From assembly GCF_002775205.1 (NCBI RefSeq), contig NC_036451.1, positions 24,423,139-24,487,138 of the forward strand: a stretch of 64,000 bases of DNA, in the 5' to 3' direction. This stretch comes from Xiphophorus maculatus. Taxonomy: Eukaryota > Chordata > Actinopteri > Cyprinodontiformes > Poeciliidae. Shown in pieces: positions 34,791 through 47,300 of this stretch. Position 1 is the first letter of the stretch; the number at the start of each line of letters is the position of its first letter. The position numbers were made by a program, and so were the translations under genes. The notes under the pieces are model-generated. The model was not told the DNA's origin. It made no database searches and worked only from the letters and a program-made list of their open reading frames with translations.

Positions 34791-35471
34791 TGTTCAAGCA
34801 ACATCAATCTTGGAGGCAGATATCAGAGCAAAAGTGCAAGTTTATTACAGCAATTGCAATCGGAGAAAATCACACAGTGAGCATCAAGAGTGAACACACA
34901 CGAGTGTCAAAGGAGTCTTTGAGTTCTCTTCCTTTTATACAGATTGGAACACACAGCCTATGGCTGAGTTCCTTAAACATACAAGAAAAGAAAAAACAAC
35001 AAGAAGTACAGGCAGTTTCTGACAAATAGGTCACAGTTGGAACACCTGAAGCCTTGAGGCGTCGACACTTTAGCCACAAACACCTCTACATTAAAGAACT
35101 TTATCTCAACTGACCTCCGGTGTACACACGTTACTGCAAAGTCGACAGTTTAATCTCTAAGGCAGTTGGGTGGAAAACCCATCTATTGTCCTTTGGTTCA
35201 ACTTACAAGTTTGCACCGGTGTAGGTCAGGGGCCCCAGAGTAACTTTTGGCCCTTTCAGTGAGCTCAATTGTGGTCAGGCATTTCCTGTTGCAGCAGCCT
35301 CCAAAAGGCAAACACTTTGCCACACAGAAACTGCAGTTAGTATCACGGCAAGCTGTGACCTTTAATGCATTGGATATATATAATATACATGAGTAAAATA
35401 ATAAAAGTAATCAATAATAAAAGTATTCAAACCCTTTATGAAATAATAGTCATTAATAATCCATTTCGACA
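34791..35471 (-). mobile_element. LTR-like direct repeat, copy 1
   Basis: Read on the minus strand it starts TGTCGAAATGG and ends GATTGATGTTGCTTGAACA (TG..CA). It contains CCAATCTGTATAAAAGG (TATA box) and, near its 3' end, AATAAACTTGCACTTTTG (poly(A) signal), the expected LTR order. A second copy lies at 36384-38796. No matching short target duplication was found outside the pair. Confidence 0.6.
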
Positions 35472-36383
35472 ATCTCTTAAGATTTTACAGGTTTACATGA
35501 ACTAATATCTAAATTAGTATTGATTTATGACTGACTTCATCTTGAAAAGAACATCTGACAGCACGCCAATGCTGTGCTAAAGTTTTAATTTTTAAGTTTA
35601 TGTGCGACTGATGAGAACTGGATGTTAACAGCGAAGCAATTTGACTTCCTACTTCCAGTGAATGCCTCGTTATTCCAGGTTGAAACTGATAGTAGACCAA
35701 TATGAGGAGGTGGAATTTCTTTTACTTTACGATGGGAAAAATCTGAGCTGCTCTTTTGAGTTTGATATGTTCAAACCTAATATATCGAGGTTTGAAAATG
35801 TACTCCGGTCACAGTGCCTCTGAGCGGAGACATCAAACACACAAATCTAGACTCTCAGGCCCATAAGAGGATTGCTTTTCCCACATTGTCTCCATTTAGC
35901 AACATGAATCTTAGGGAGGAGGACTAGTCTGGGCAGGCAGGCTTACGAGACATGCTGGATGTCTTCAAAACTTCCTGAAGATTACAGTCATCTGTTGTTA
36001 TGTCAAAGATGGGAGTGAGTTAAGGTCAAACCGAAAGTCGAAGGGCTCTCCTACATGCAAACTAGATGCTAAAACACCAGAAGACTACATGAGATTATCC
36101 AACATTCAAATCACAGTTGAATGACTTTAAAGGCTCGTTAAATGTTTGGCAAATTAGATGCAGACGTCGATTCAAATCAATTTAAAGGCAAAACAAGGAA
36201 GAAGATGTTCATCTGTTAATAGATTTTGTGAATGCTAAACTGAGAAATTCATAAAGAAAATGTACATCATTGCTAGTTGGAACCAGAAGCTATCTGACTC
36301 TGCATACGCATAAAGACAAATTTATAAAATTAACAGAAATCGTAGGCTTTATGAACACAATATGCAAACACCTACAAAAAGAT
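35472..36383 (-). mobile_element. Internal remnant between two LTR-like repeats
   Basis: About 0.9 kb with no retroelement protein motif, gag/pol frame or clear primer-binding site. Either a heavily deleted internal region or unrelated DNA between two independent insertions. Confidence 0.4.
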
Positions 36384-37366
36384 TGTTAAAGCAACATCAA
36401 TCTAGGAGGCAGACATCAGAATAAAAGTACAAGTTTATTAAAACAATTGCAATTGGAGAAAGATCATTTAATACACAGTGGTCATCAAAGTTGGAACACA
36501 CATGAGTGTCAAAGGAGTCTCTCTAACCGTCACTCAGGGGCCTCCTCTTAGACTCAAACACGTAGCCAATGGCTGAGTTCCTTAACCACACAAAGAAAGA
36601 AAAAAAAAAACAAGAAGTACAAACAGTTTCTGACAAATGGGGCATAGGTGACAAACAGGTCACCGTTGGAACATCTGCAGTCTCGAAGCTTTGACACCTT
36701 AACCACAAACGCCTCTGCATGTGAGACCTTTATCTTAATTGACCTCTGTTGTACGTCTTTTACTGCGGAATCAACAGTTTTATTCTTAGACAGTTAAGTG
36801 GGAAAAAACCTATCTATTGTCCCTTTGTTCAACTCACAAGTCTTGCACCGGTGCAGCTCAGGGGCCCCAATTAACAGTCGGCCTTTGAGCGAGCTCAGCT
36901 GTGGTCAGGAAGTTCCTGTTAAAACAACCTCCAGAAGGCAGATAATTTGTCACACTTAAACTGTCATGATTTGGGTGGTGAGGCAGAGGCAGCAGACCCA
37001 GGGTAAGATGAATAATAGTGATGTGACGTGATGTGCCGAGGCTTCGAGGCGTGTGTCGAGTAATGGAGGGGGCGTTTCCGTAAAGCGCGTATCGAGGCTT
37101 GCTTCATTTAGGGGAGGAGCCGAAAACGATGACGTCCGAAGCCTCGCTGCCTGGCTGTATCACGTGACTGCTTCGGGAAGTGGCTCAGAGTTTGGCGCGG
37201 GGTTTGACAGCTTTAGAAACCCCACAGGCTCCATTCAAAATGTGGGTTGTTGTAGGCGAGTTGCGGTCAGTTGAGAGAGTGGATAGAGTTTTGATAGTTT
37301 GGATAGCAGAGTTTGGATAATGGTTATTTAGTTTGGGACAGTTAGTTTGGTGTTTGGAGAGTTTAG

Positions 37367-37513
<147 letters not shown>

Positions 37514-37549
37514 GAGATTTAGGAGCGCGAGGATAGGAGTAGGAGTAGG

Positions 37550-37761
37550 ATGGAGCCGGCGAGAAAGAGGAGGATTTCCCCTATGTGGGAACATTTTGAT
37601 TTGATAAGCCCTAACAAGGTAAGGTGAACTGAACATTTGCAGATGCATTACGTTTGCTTATGAGGAACTGTATTTTTCACTGTTTCTTATTTTCTGTAAA
37701 GGTGAGGTGTTTATTGTGCTCCAAGGAGTTGGGGTACAATAATAACACCTCATCCATGTAG
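37550..37761 (+). pseudogene. BED-type zinc finger fragment of a hAT transposase
   Basis: Exon 37550-37618 encodes MEPARKRRISPMWEHFDLIS and then PNK; a GT-AG intron follows; 37702-37761 continues VRCLLCSKELGYNNNTSSM and stops. The conserved Trp and the CX2C pair of a BED finger are present, but the His/Cys second half and the hAT core are gone. The pattern is that of ZBED-like hAT transposases. Confidence 0.8.
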
Positions 37762-39119
37762 TGTCAAAAAAGAGAAATCGTTTGAAACCAAAAATTGTGG
37801 AGAAATTGTTGTTTCTTAATAAAAATGCATGAAATCATCCAAGTTACACAAGCATTAGCCTATTCACTGCCCCTCCCTAGTTCCACAGGCACTTTCACTG
37901 TCCTCTGCCTGATTAAGTCCAGGCCATTTTTCTAGAGTCACAGAAAAACTTTATTACACAACATGCCATATCACATGACACTACTATTTTGGGAATAATT
38001 ACACACAGAGAATACATTCAAACAATATTTTATTATACACATATGTGTATACATAATTTATGTAGACAAATGATTTTGTCCTACACCTTTTGTGACATCA
38101 TTCCCAAGAGCCATAATAGACAAAAATTCAATGCATCACACGTGTTAAGATACAGCTGGCTGTGATTATACACCTGGCCAGTAGGTGGTTTCGTGTGCAC
38201 ATGAAGCCTCAAGAAATGAACCCTTTCTCGAACCAGTTGGCTCAAGTGGTTCAATGCCTCATGAGGCTTCATCTCACCATCACTAATGAATAAGAAGGTT
38301 TAATAATGAAAACAAGTCCAGAAATCCAAAAACATACAAAGTCCAGGCAGCACAAAGGAGCAGATGCAGAAGCTCGCAGGTAGTGACAACAGGTACTGGA
38401 CAAACATGACGAGGACCCGACAAGGAACAAAGAACACAGGCGGGGTTAAATACACAGAGGGTAATCAAGGAGACAAGAAACACCTGGAAACAATCAAGGG
38501 GAGACGGGACAACACGGAGACTCAGAGAGACAGAAACTCAAAATAAACACAGATAAGGAACAGATCCCGACATAAACTGCAGTTGGTGTCAGAAACTGTG
38601 ACCTTTAATGCATTTAGATATACAATAAAAATGAATAAGGAATAAAATGAGTAAAGTAATAAAGCAATCAATAGTAAGGTAATCAATAAACTCAAATAAT
38701 AAAAGTAATCAATAAGAGTAAATAATAAAAGTAATTGATAATAAAAAGTATTCAAAACCTTTATGAAATAATAGTCATTAATAATTCACTTTGACAAGAT
38801 TCTTACCCTGTAAACCTGATTTTTTTTTTTTTTTTTTTGCATTATGTCATGTTGCTGCAGTTTCATTGGGAATTTATGATAAATTAAATGGAATAAAACA
38901 TGGCTTCTATCTTTTGAAATGTAGTTTCCATATGCATAAACTTCTCTTTACTTGAATAACAATAAATAAAATCTGTACAACCACCTGATTGAGTAAATAG
39001 AATCCATCCATCCATTTAATAATAAACTAGTAATAAACATAAAGCTAATAATTAATAATAAAGAAACGCTGGGAGCACAGAGAAAAGTGAACACATCGTA
39101 GAGAGAGAAAAAACAGCGA

Positions 39120-39262
39120 TAATATCAGATATCAGGTATCAGAATGTGTAATATCAGATATCTGATATCATATATTGTACCCCTCCTGACCCCGCTGGGG
39201 ACAAGGGTGTTAGAAAATGGATGGATGGATGGATGGACGGACGGACGGACGGACAGACGGAT
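39120..39262. repeat. Fish SINE/LINE-type 3' tail with (GGAT/GGAC)n
   Basis: 'cctcctgaccccgctggggacaagggtgttagaaaatggatggatgg' followed by GGAT then GGAC tetranucleotide repeats. This tail is shared by many fish retroposons. Upstream is a cluster of ATATCAGATATC palindromes. Confidence 0.6.
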
Positions 39263-41189
39263 ATCATATATTCTTTATGATTTTTCCCCTTTTTACCTTT
39301 AAACCAACAAGGTTTTATTGTGCTCCACACTTTACACATGTAACCAGATAACTGAGAACTTTACCTGGGTTATATAATGTGAAGAACCATAACAAACTCA
39401 CCTGACATTGAAAATGGACCAGAGCTGCTCTCTGTCTGAGAACAGACGGCCGTGGGCACATATTGAGTTTTTAGGCTCCTGTCGTGTCCTGACAAAAGCT
39501 GTCTAAACTCAGAAATGAGAGGCAGCGGTAGCAGAAATAACAGCTTTCATGATAAATTCACAAACATTAAAACAAAAATACGGTTATTTTTTAAAGTGCA
39601 GCTCCAATTTTGAATAAGAACTGAAAAGTAACACATTTACATGATTGCTTGTATCTTCATTAAAGGGTTAGGGTTAAGGTTATGTACAGTTAGCAGTATT
39701 TGAAACTGCTAACTGTACATAAATCATTTTCAACGTCACGCTAATCCGACTCCTGTGCGATCCAGAACTGGGCTGATTAAAAGACTGCAACACCGCCATC
39801 TAGTGGCTTCAGTGAAACCGAAGCTATACACACACTAAAGCAATACCAAACCTTGCCTGTAAAAAAGACAGTTTTTGGTAGAAGAATATATTTTCTTACA
39901 CTTGACAATTCGATGTTTTCAATTTAATTAAAATTGAATAAAAATATGAAATAAAGTAAACTCGTTCAGAAATGACCAAAGGAGGTGTTACAGGTTGCCA
40001 AAAGGTGATGATGACGTTTCCGCTGGACCGCTGTCCCTAAAGTAAACACGGCCGCTTCACATAATCAAGACTATGACGAAGAGTACAGGAATTCAGGTGA
40101 TTTAGGCTACATACAGTTTCAGTTTAATTTCAATGACCTAATTGTTTAAATGTCTGGCCATAAAAAGAACAGAAATTGTTTAAACACAGTTTAATATCAC
40201 AACTTCTTCACAAAGGCTAAAGGCAACTTCTTTTTGGCAGATTTTGCAGTTCCCAGTTAGAAATACAACAAGAGGTGGGATTTCCCTTATTTCAACTAAT
40301 GAAGGATGTCACAAAGAACCCATGATTCAACAATAAGAAACAAAGGGCAAAAATGTTGTCTATAGAAGAGCTTGAAGGCGTAAATCACTGCTGAGCAGTT
40401 AGAACACGGCCCATTTCACATTTCCCCCAGAAAATTCTTGAAGGTCCCAAGACTAAAGTAACCAAACACCAAACATTTTGGAGGATATCCCACCGACATT
40501 TGATAAAACTAACATTGCATTTCAGACAATCAATCCTGAAAGACAATGTCTGGCCATTAGTATTTGACACAAGTTCTTGGGTAAATGCGACAAGAAAATA
40601 ACTGAAAACACACCAAGAAGTCCGCTTCTGAAAACAAATACAGAATGAAAGTGTTGGAGTGTCCTTCTGAAAGGCCTACCCTAATTCTGAATGACAGCAT
40701 GACTTTTCATGCTCCAAATCCTTCCAATATGGCTGAATTAAAGCAATAGTGCAAAGACGAGTGAACCAAATGACTTGACAGCGAGTTGAAGTACTTTAAA
40801 TTGCTCAGTTGTTTATTATATGAACATAACCCTTTTCAAAGTTAGCCTATTTTTTAAAGTATTTTGTTCAATTGGAGTCCCCTATTGCCAGTTGAGCAAT
40901 GACAGTTTCATCTGATTCCTGCACTGTACTTGACATTTAGCAATTGGCAATTTAACAATTGGCAGGTTGATTCCAGCTCCCTCCCATCCTGTCAATGTGC
41001 CCCTGGAAAATCCACCGAACTCCAAGTTCTGCATACATTCCGTTTACTCTCAGTGATTGCTTTGCCCAAAAAAAGGAGGAATAAAGCTCTTGTCTCTTGT
41101 TCACCTTTTCTCGTGGACAGAAAATCTAATAAAAACAATATTACGTCTGCCTGGAATAGATATTTCTTAAAATAGTCTGTTTTAAAGAA
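39263..41189. other. Intergenic between lnp1-like and tomm70, nothing recognised
   Basis: No supported gene. A small inverted repeat around 39686-39722 ('gtacagttagcag..' / 'ctgctaactgtac..') is visible. One forward frame near 40930-41175 lacks motifs. Confidence 0.4.
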
Positions 41190-41336
41190 GCAGTAGCACC
41201 GTCTCGCCTGCTGGGGGCAGCATCACATTTTCCAACCTGCTTGCGGCGCCATCAGCCAAAGAGAAGCCCTCATCGGTTTCCTCACGCTGTGTGCTGGTGG
41301 TAGCGGCGGCTAACATTGCTAAGTACGGAGTGGATC
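41190..41336 (+). promoter_or_regulatory. tomm70 proximal promoter / 5' UTR
   Basis: A GC-rich, TATA-less stretch directly upstream of the tomm70 start codon, with 'cttgcggcgccatcagccaa' and 'ggtagcggcggc'. The context is consistent with a housekeeping promoter; the exact start site cannot be seen. Confidence 0.45.
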
Positions 41337-44300
41337 ATGGCTGCTTCAAAGCCAGTCGAGCCCCAGTCCGGGAGCGGGCTACCCCGCTGGCAGCTGGCAC
41401 TGTTAGTCGGGACTCCCATTGTGCTCGGCGTCGGAGCGGTTTACCTGTGGAACCGTAACAAGGCGAAGCAGCCGAAAGGGACCGGGGAGCGGAAGACTCC
41501 AGAAGGCAGCGCCAGCCCCGTTCAGGGCCAAGACGGCGCGACTCGAGCCAACCGAGAGGAGGAGAACATGGTACTGTAGCCCAGAGAGGAGTCTTCTGGT
41601 CTCCCAGCTGGTATCCCAGCTCTCCTCACTTTGACACAGTTCATATTGCTGCTGGCTCAGCCAGTCGTCATTGTGTTCAAGTCCGGTCAAGGACACCTCA
41701 CGGCAGCGCCGCTGTCAGTGACAGCGGGAAGGCAAGGCCGACAGCCAGTGGCTCGGTGCGGTGGATTAACCTGCGCTAATTAGCTGTCTGCCAAGCTAAC
41801 CTTATCTGTGGAGCTAGGTTAACTACTGTGACTGACGTATTAAACCAGTTACATCTAAAGCCTCCATTAGTGATTAAATGTTCTTTATTGCCTCCTATAT
41901 ATTAAACCAACCTAAATGAAAGTAACAAAAATATATCCCATGTTTAATCTTCGCTGTTGAATGTTGCACGAGTTCCATGCTAGCTGGCTAACACCGGGGT
42001 CAGAAAGTCAAGGTGGGCGGGAATTGCTGTCAAGTAAACAGTAGCTTCACATTTATGGAGTTATAAGCGGAGCCCATCATGTCCTACAGGACGCAGTGAG
42101 CTAGCTGGACGGTCTCATTTTATTCATTCAGTAAAGCTACAGTGAAACCCAGACAACGTTTTAATGTAGAGGGACACCTGTCCCAGTAGGCGTGTGTGTG
42201 ATCCCACCTGTTGTAAAGGGGTGTGAGGAAATATACATTTTCTATCCAGATTGTGTGCAGATTCGCCCTGTTTATCACAATTCATAGTCAGTTTTGTTGA
42301 AATTCAAACTGTTTTTGCAGCATGATTGTTGGTAACATGTTTCATTGTGTTGCTCACATATCGCCTCTCTGTGCATCCTTCACATGATGTCTACTTTTGA
42401 GTATAAAATAGTCTGCAGTCCAACCACACAATGCGCACATCATTCAAACAGTTTCATTACTTTAGCTTTTTATTCCACAGAACAGACTGTAGCTCATGCT
42501 TACATGGAAACGACAAGTAAACACAGACTTGGACATTTTTAGAGTAGAAATAAAGATAAAGGAAAGGGGAAAAACCTCAAAGAATTAACCAATTGAGTTT
42601 AAATTCCTGCTACTTTAAGAGACCTTTGATTTACACTGCCCGTTTTTATAAACACCAATATTTCCATTTGAAAAACTGCAGTAGACGCCACCTTTTCATA
42701 TTTGTTAAAATTCTTTTGAGATGATTGTCTCCACTTTTGGAGGCACTTCTAGGTGGAATGTATACATTCACAGTCTAGACTGTGTTCAACTGAAAACGAC
42801 AAGTTCAGCTTCGGGATGAAAGGTCCCTCCATTGTCTGTAGAGGACTAGTTAAACGTTTAACCGAAATTCACTGAGAGGGACAAAACCAGGACAGAGGCT
42901 CTCATTAGAGAGGTTTGAAACAGGTTAACTCATTTGTTGTTTTCACACTATGGACAGAATAAAATCTTGGCAGACCCAGACTGCCAACATTATTCATGTG
43001 AACTGATTCACCATGTTGGCTTTCCTGTACTAAAAGGAGAGTGCTGGATAATATAGCTGTAGTGCAATAAATTTGACATGCTTTTAGCAAGTTAAATAGG
43101 CTGAGAACTACTGTCCTTTTATTTATGGAGGACAACAAGAGAAAATGTCTTCAGAAGGCTTTCCTTAAGGAGTAACTAAAGTCCAGACTACATCAAAGTT
43201 TAACTCTTGGTGCTTCTTGGTTAAAATATCAACTCTTTGCTTTCACCGCCTTCTGCTTGTGGCTGCAGCGAAGCGTTTGATATGTCATACTTGATGAGAA
43301 ATAAACAAACCTGGAGTTTTTATTAGTGGAGCAAGTGAATATGGGTTTCTTTGGTATTTTAATGTGTGGTGCACTTATACACCTTATGCATTATTAGGGA
43401 TGCAAAAAATTAATCGACGTACAATTCTCGATTTGCGGTTATTAGATTAAAATTAGTTGCAATTTAATTCTGATGGCGCCTCTTTGACCTTCTTTTGTGG
43501 TTGTAGTTTGGCCGCCATCCAGGCGAGGGCGCTGATGGTCATTCTTAAGCGGAGCCAGTTGATACAGAAACAAAGATGGCGGTGTCATACCAGAATGGGA
43601 AAGAGAAACGAGTTGAGTGGAGGATGGAAAAAGCACTTTAATGTGGATTTGTTTTGAAAAACCCTCAACAAGGTCCTTAAGTTTTATAATATTTAAATCC
43701 AGCGTATTAAAAATGTAGACTTTGTGCGATGGCAAGACGGTCGACCCTTTTCATACAAGGGGAAACTAAGGTGTTTGAGAAAATGGCCACTTATCAATTG
43801 ATTGTTAGTTAATCGATAGGATCAATCAACTTTAGATGAAATCATTTATCGATAATTTGCATCCCTAGTCTTTATAACTGAGAAATAGTTTAGCATCAGT
43901 CGTCATGTATTATCAAGGGTCTAGTTAATGCTTACAAACCCAAGAACTGGCAGAGTGAAGTTTGGATTGATGCTTTTTCAGCTTGAACTACAAACTTTGT
44001 TTGTTCCCATGAGAACATCAACAAAAGCTTCGTTTAGGTTTTAGGATGTGAGATAATACAATACCTTGTGGGCCTTTTGGCTGCACGGTTTCACTACTAA
44101 ATTGAATCATTTTTGTGAAGTGGCTGGTTTGGTAATGGCTGGATTTTATTATACTAGACGTTTTTGTGAGACTGACTGTGTGCAGTGATAGATTTTTGAC
44201 CAAAAAGCATCTGATGCTTCTTTTTCAAATAATTTTTTAATCACTTTTGTAAAAATGACCACATTGCTACAAAATAAAGTTCGAAGCCCATCTTAGCCTT

Positions 44301-47300
44301 TCTGAGTGTAGCTCTCTCTAATGCTTGGAAAATGACACATTACTATTAAATATTTACTTGTTTTCAGCAGAGATGACTCTCATTAATAAATAAATACCAT
44401 CCTTTATGTGTCAAAGTATTTTGTTTTAAATTGCCCGGGGGAAAAAAAAGTTCAACATGTAACACAAATTCATGCATCACTTACTCTTCAAATCAGACTC
44501 CATGGTTTTGTTTTGTTTTTCTTCCCTCGTTTAACTCGCGTTTACTTTGCCCATCTTTTCATTTAGAGCCCTCTGGACCGAGCCCAAGCTTCAAAGAATA
44601 AGGGCAACAAGTACTTTAAGGCTGGCAAGTTCGACAAGGCGATCCAATGCTACACAGAGGCCATTTCTCTCTGCCCCAAAGAGCAGAAGTCGGATTTGTC
44701 AACGTTTTACCAGAACAGAGCAGCGGCTTACGAACAGCAGGTTGGCACCTTGATTTTGTTTTAACCCAAAACAACATGGTGGAAAATGGTCTTCTACAGA
44801 CCGTGGGGGTTGTAATCTGTTAGGTTCTTGACCCTCTCCAGCATGTTTGATTCTGCTTACTGGAGTTTGGATGCGTTAAACGAGGTTACCCTGTCGTTTC
44901 AGCTGAAGTGGACAGAAGTGGTCCAGGATTGCTCCCAGGCTGTGGAATTGAACCCGCGCTACATCAAGGCTCTGTTCAGGAGGGCCAAAGCTCTCGAGAA
45001 ACTGGACAACAAGAAGGAGTGCCTAGAAGGTAAGCTTGTTGTTGTTTCTTAGATTAGATGTCCTTCAACAGTTTTCTGTAAATGTTTGACTCTTGCCGAC
45101 TCTTTCCCTCTTTGTGCCCAGACGTCACAGCCGTGTGTATTCTTGAGGCCTTCCAGAACCAGCAGAGCATGTTGCTCGCTGACAAAGTGCTCAAACAGCT
45201 GGGAAAAGAGAAGGCCAAAGAAAAATACAAGGTATTGGTTTAGTTTGAGTCATGTATGAAAGTTGTGTTTATTAAAATGTATTTATTTAAGGTATGTCCC
45301 AGTCACGACATTTTAAAATAATAGACGTCTAAACTCTGTGTTGGTGTGCTGCAGGGGTCTGCAACTGAGGTTCTTGGAGGTGCTTGAATTTAAATGAAGT
45401 GTTTTCAAGGTTTGGAAAGTGCTTGGTACTCATACTGCACAGTTTTGTATTAAAGTACAATCTAATGCTTGATTTAAAAGCCCAACTTTGAAAAATGTTA
45501 TTTACAGTTGAAACCAGATTATTTTATACGCCTAATTAAAAAAAAAAAAAAAAAAAAACATTCTCATGGCCTGAAGCAAAATCAAACTGAACTTTGTTTT
45601 ACATAAGTTAGAATAACCTAAATTATTTCTATTTAAATACCAGAAAACAACGTAAGAACATTTTTAGAGATTTTATTTGTAACTTTCTTTGAGTGTTGTG
45701 TTTTAACATTTAATTAGTTCAGCAAGGTCATCAGCCTTAACATGATTTGTTTGGATTGTTTCAGTGTAATGAATATTTATCATTCCTGATTCCCCATTTA
45801 ATACATAAAACATTATGAAAATGTATGAATGTTTTGTTAAGTTAGTGTTTTGTTCTCGAACCAGTAAGGTGTGAGATGCTTCCAAACAATTTTTAAAAAC
45901 ATATTTTAGTTTACCTTGTAGAATACTACCAATATAATTAATATCTGTAATAAATGATATATTTTGATAGTGAATTGAAACTGTCTTCTTTATTTGATTT
46001 GTATTGATTCTATCTCCGAAGTTTGGTGCTGGAAAAGTTTGAAAAATGTTTAAATTATAATGTAGGAAAAGTTTACGAACCCTGCTGAACTGCGCCCTCT
46101 GTAACCTTCTAGCTGCCAACTTTTCAAAATTTCACCAGGCTGTTTTTTTGTTTTATATTACTATGTTGAAAGAGAGATTTATTATGAGCCTATTCCTGTA
46201 TTTAGACTCTGTGTTATGTAACTTGCTCTGCCTGAATTGCTTGCAGTCAAACAGCATATGCTCAGAAAAACAAGTTGTTACATTTTGAGTTCAAGGAACT
46301 ACTTTCAGTTTTGGTTGCTGACAAATAACTAGAAGCCCAAAGAAAAATGATGTCAGCCAAAGTGGTATTTTCTCGTTGTAAGAGAGTGAGATCCGTCTTT
46401 AAAAACTTGAGGCTGAATCTGCAGAAACAGAAACAAACAGGTTGACTCGGGTATATTATTGTATTTTATTTTTCTCTCTGCAGAATCGTGAGCCGATGAT
46501 GCCTTCCCCTCAGTTCATCAAGTCCTATTTTAGCTCGTTCACTGATGACATCATCTCCCAGCCGCAGCAGAAGGGTGAGAAGAAAGATGAAGATAAGGAT
46601 AAGGAGGGGGAAGCGGCCGAAATCACTGGGAGGTCAGAATATTCAGTACATATCAGTTTCATTCATAAAATCTCTGGGGGGGTTTTGTTTGTTTTTTACT
46701 AACCTCGGAGGATGTTGTTACAAAACAGCATGCTGAAATATTCTAAAGAAATAATTGATTGACAAAAAATAAATAAAATGTAAATAATACTTTTGGTTCT
46801 TTTAGTGTCATTTTGTTGTGAAAATTCACTGAAATTATTCTCTGATAAAATTAAAAGCTGTACTTTTTTTGTTATATCTACCTTCTAAAAGCATTAGTTG
46901 GTTCTATAAAATTTTTAAGAGCCACTGTGAAAAGTCCAAAGGGCTCCAGAATGCAAATGAGTGGATTGGATTGCTATATGTTAGTTATACTGCAGCTTTA
47001 TTTAGATTTTGTTTGTCATCCATTGTTTTACAGCTCTGGCTACTTGAAGGCGAAGCAGTACATGGACGAGGAGAACTACGACAAAATCATCAGTGAATGC
47101 ACCAAGGAGATCGAGTCAGGGGGCCGCTACACGGCAGAGGCCCTGCTGCTGAGGGCCACCTTCTACCTTCTGATCGGAAACGCTACGGCCGCCCAGCCTG
47201 ACTTGGACCAGGTCATCAACATGCAGGAGGCTAATGTGAAGGTACACACTGTTGGTGTTTCAGTCAGAAATGCTAAGCAGCAATAAATACTCAGAGTGCA

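Noticed and set aside
45703-46119. 138-codon minus-strand frame in tomm70 intron 4
   Set aside because: Lies within a probable transposon remnant; no transposase motif and antisense to a confident gene.
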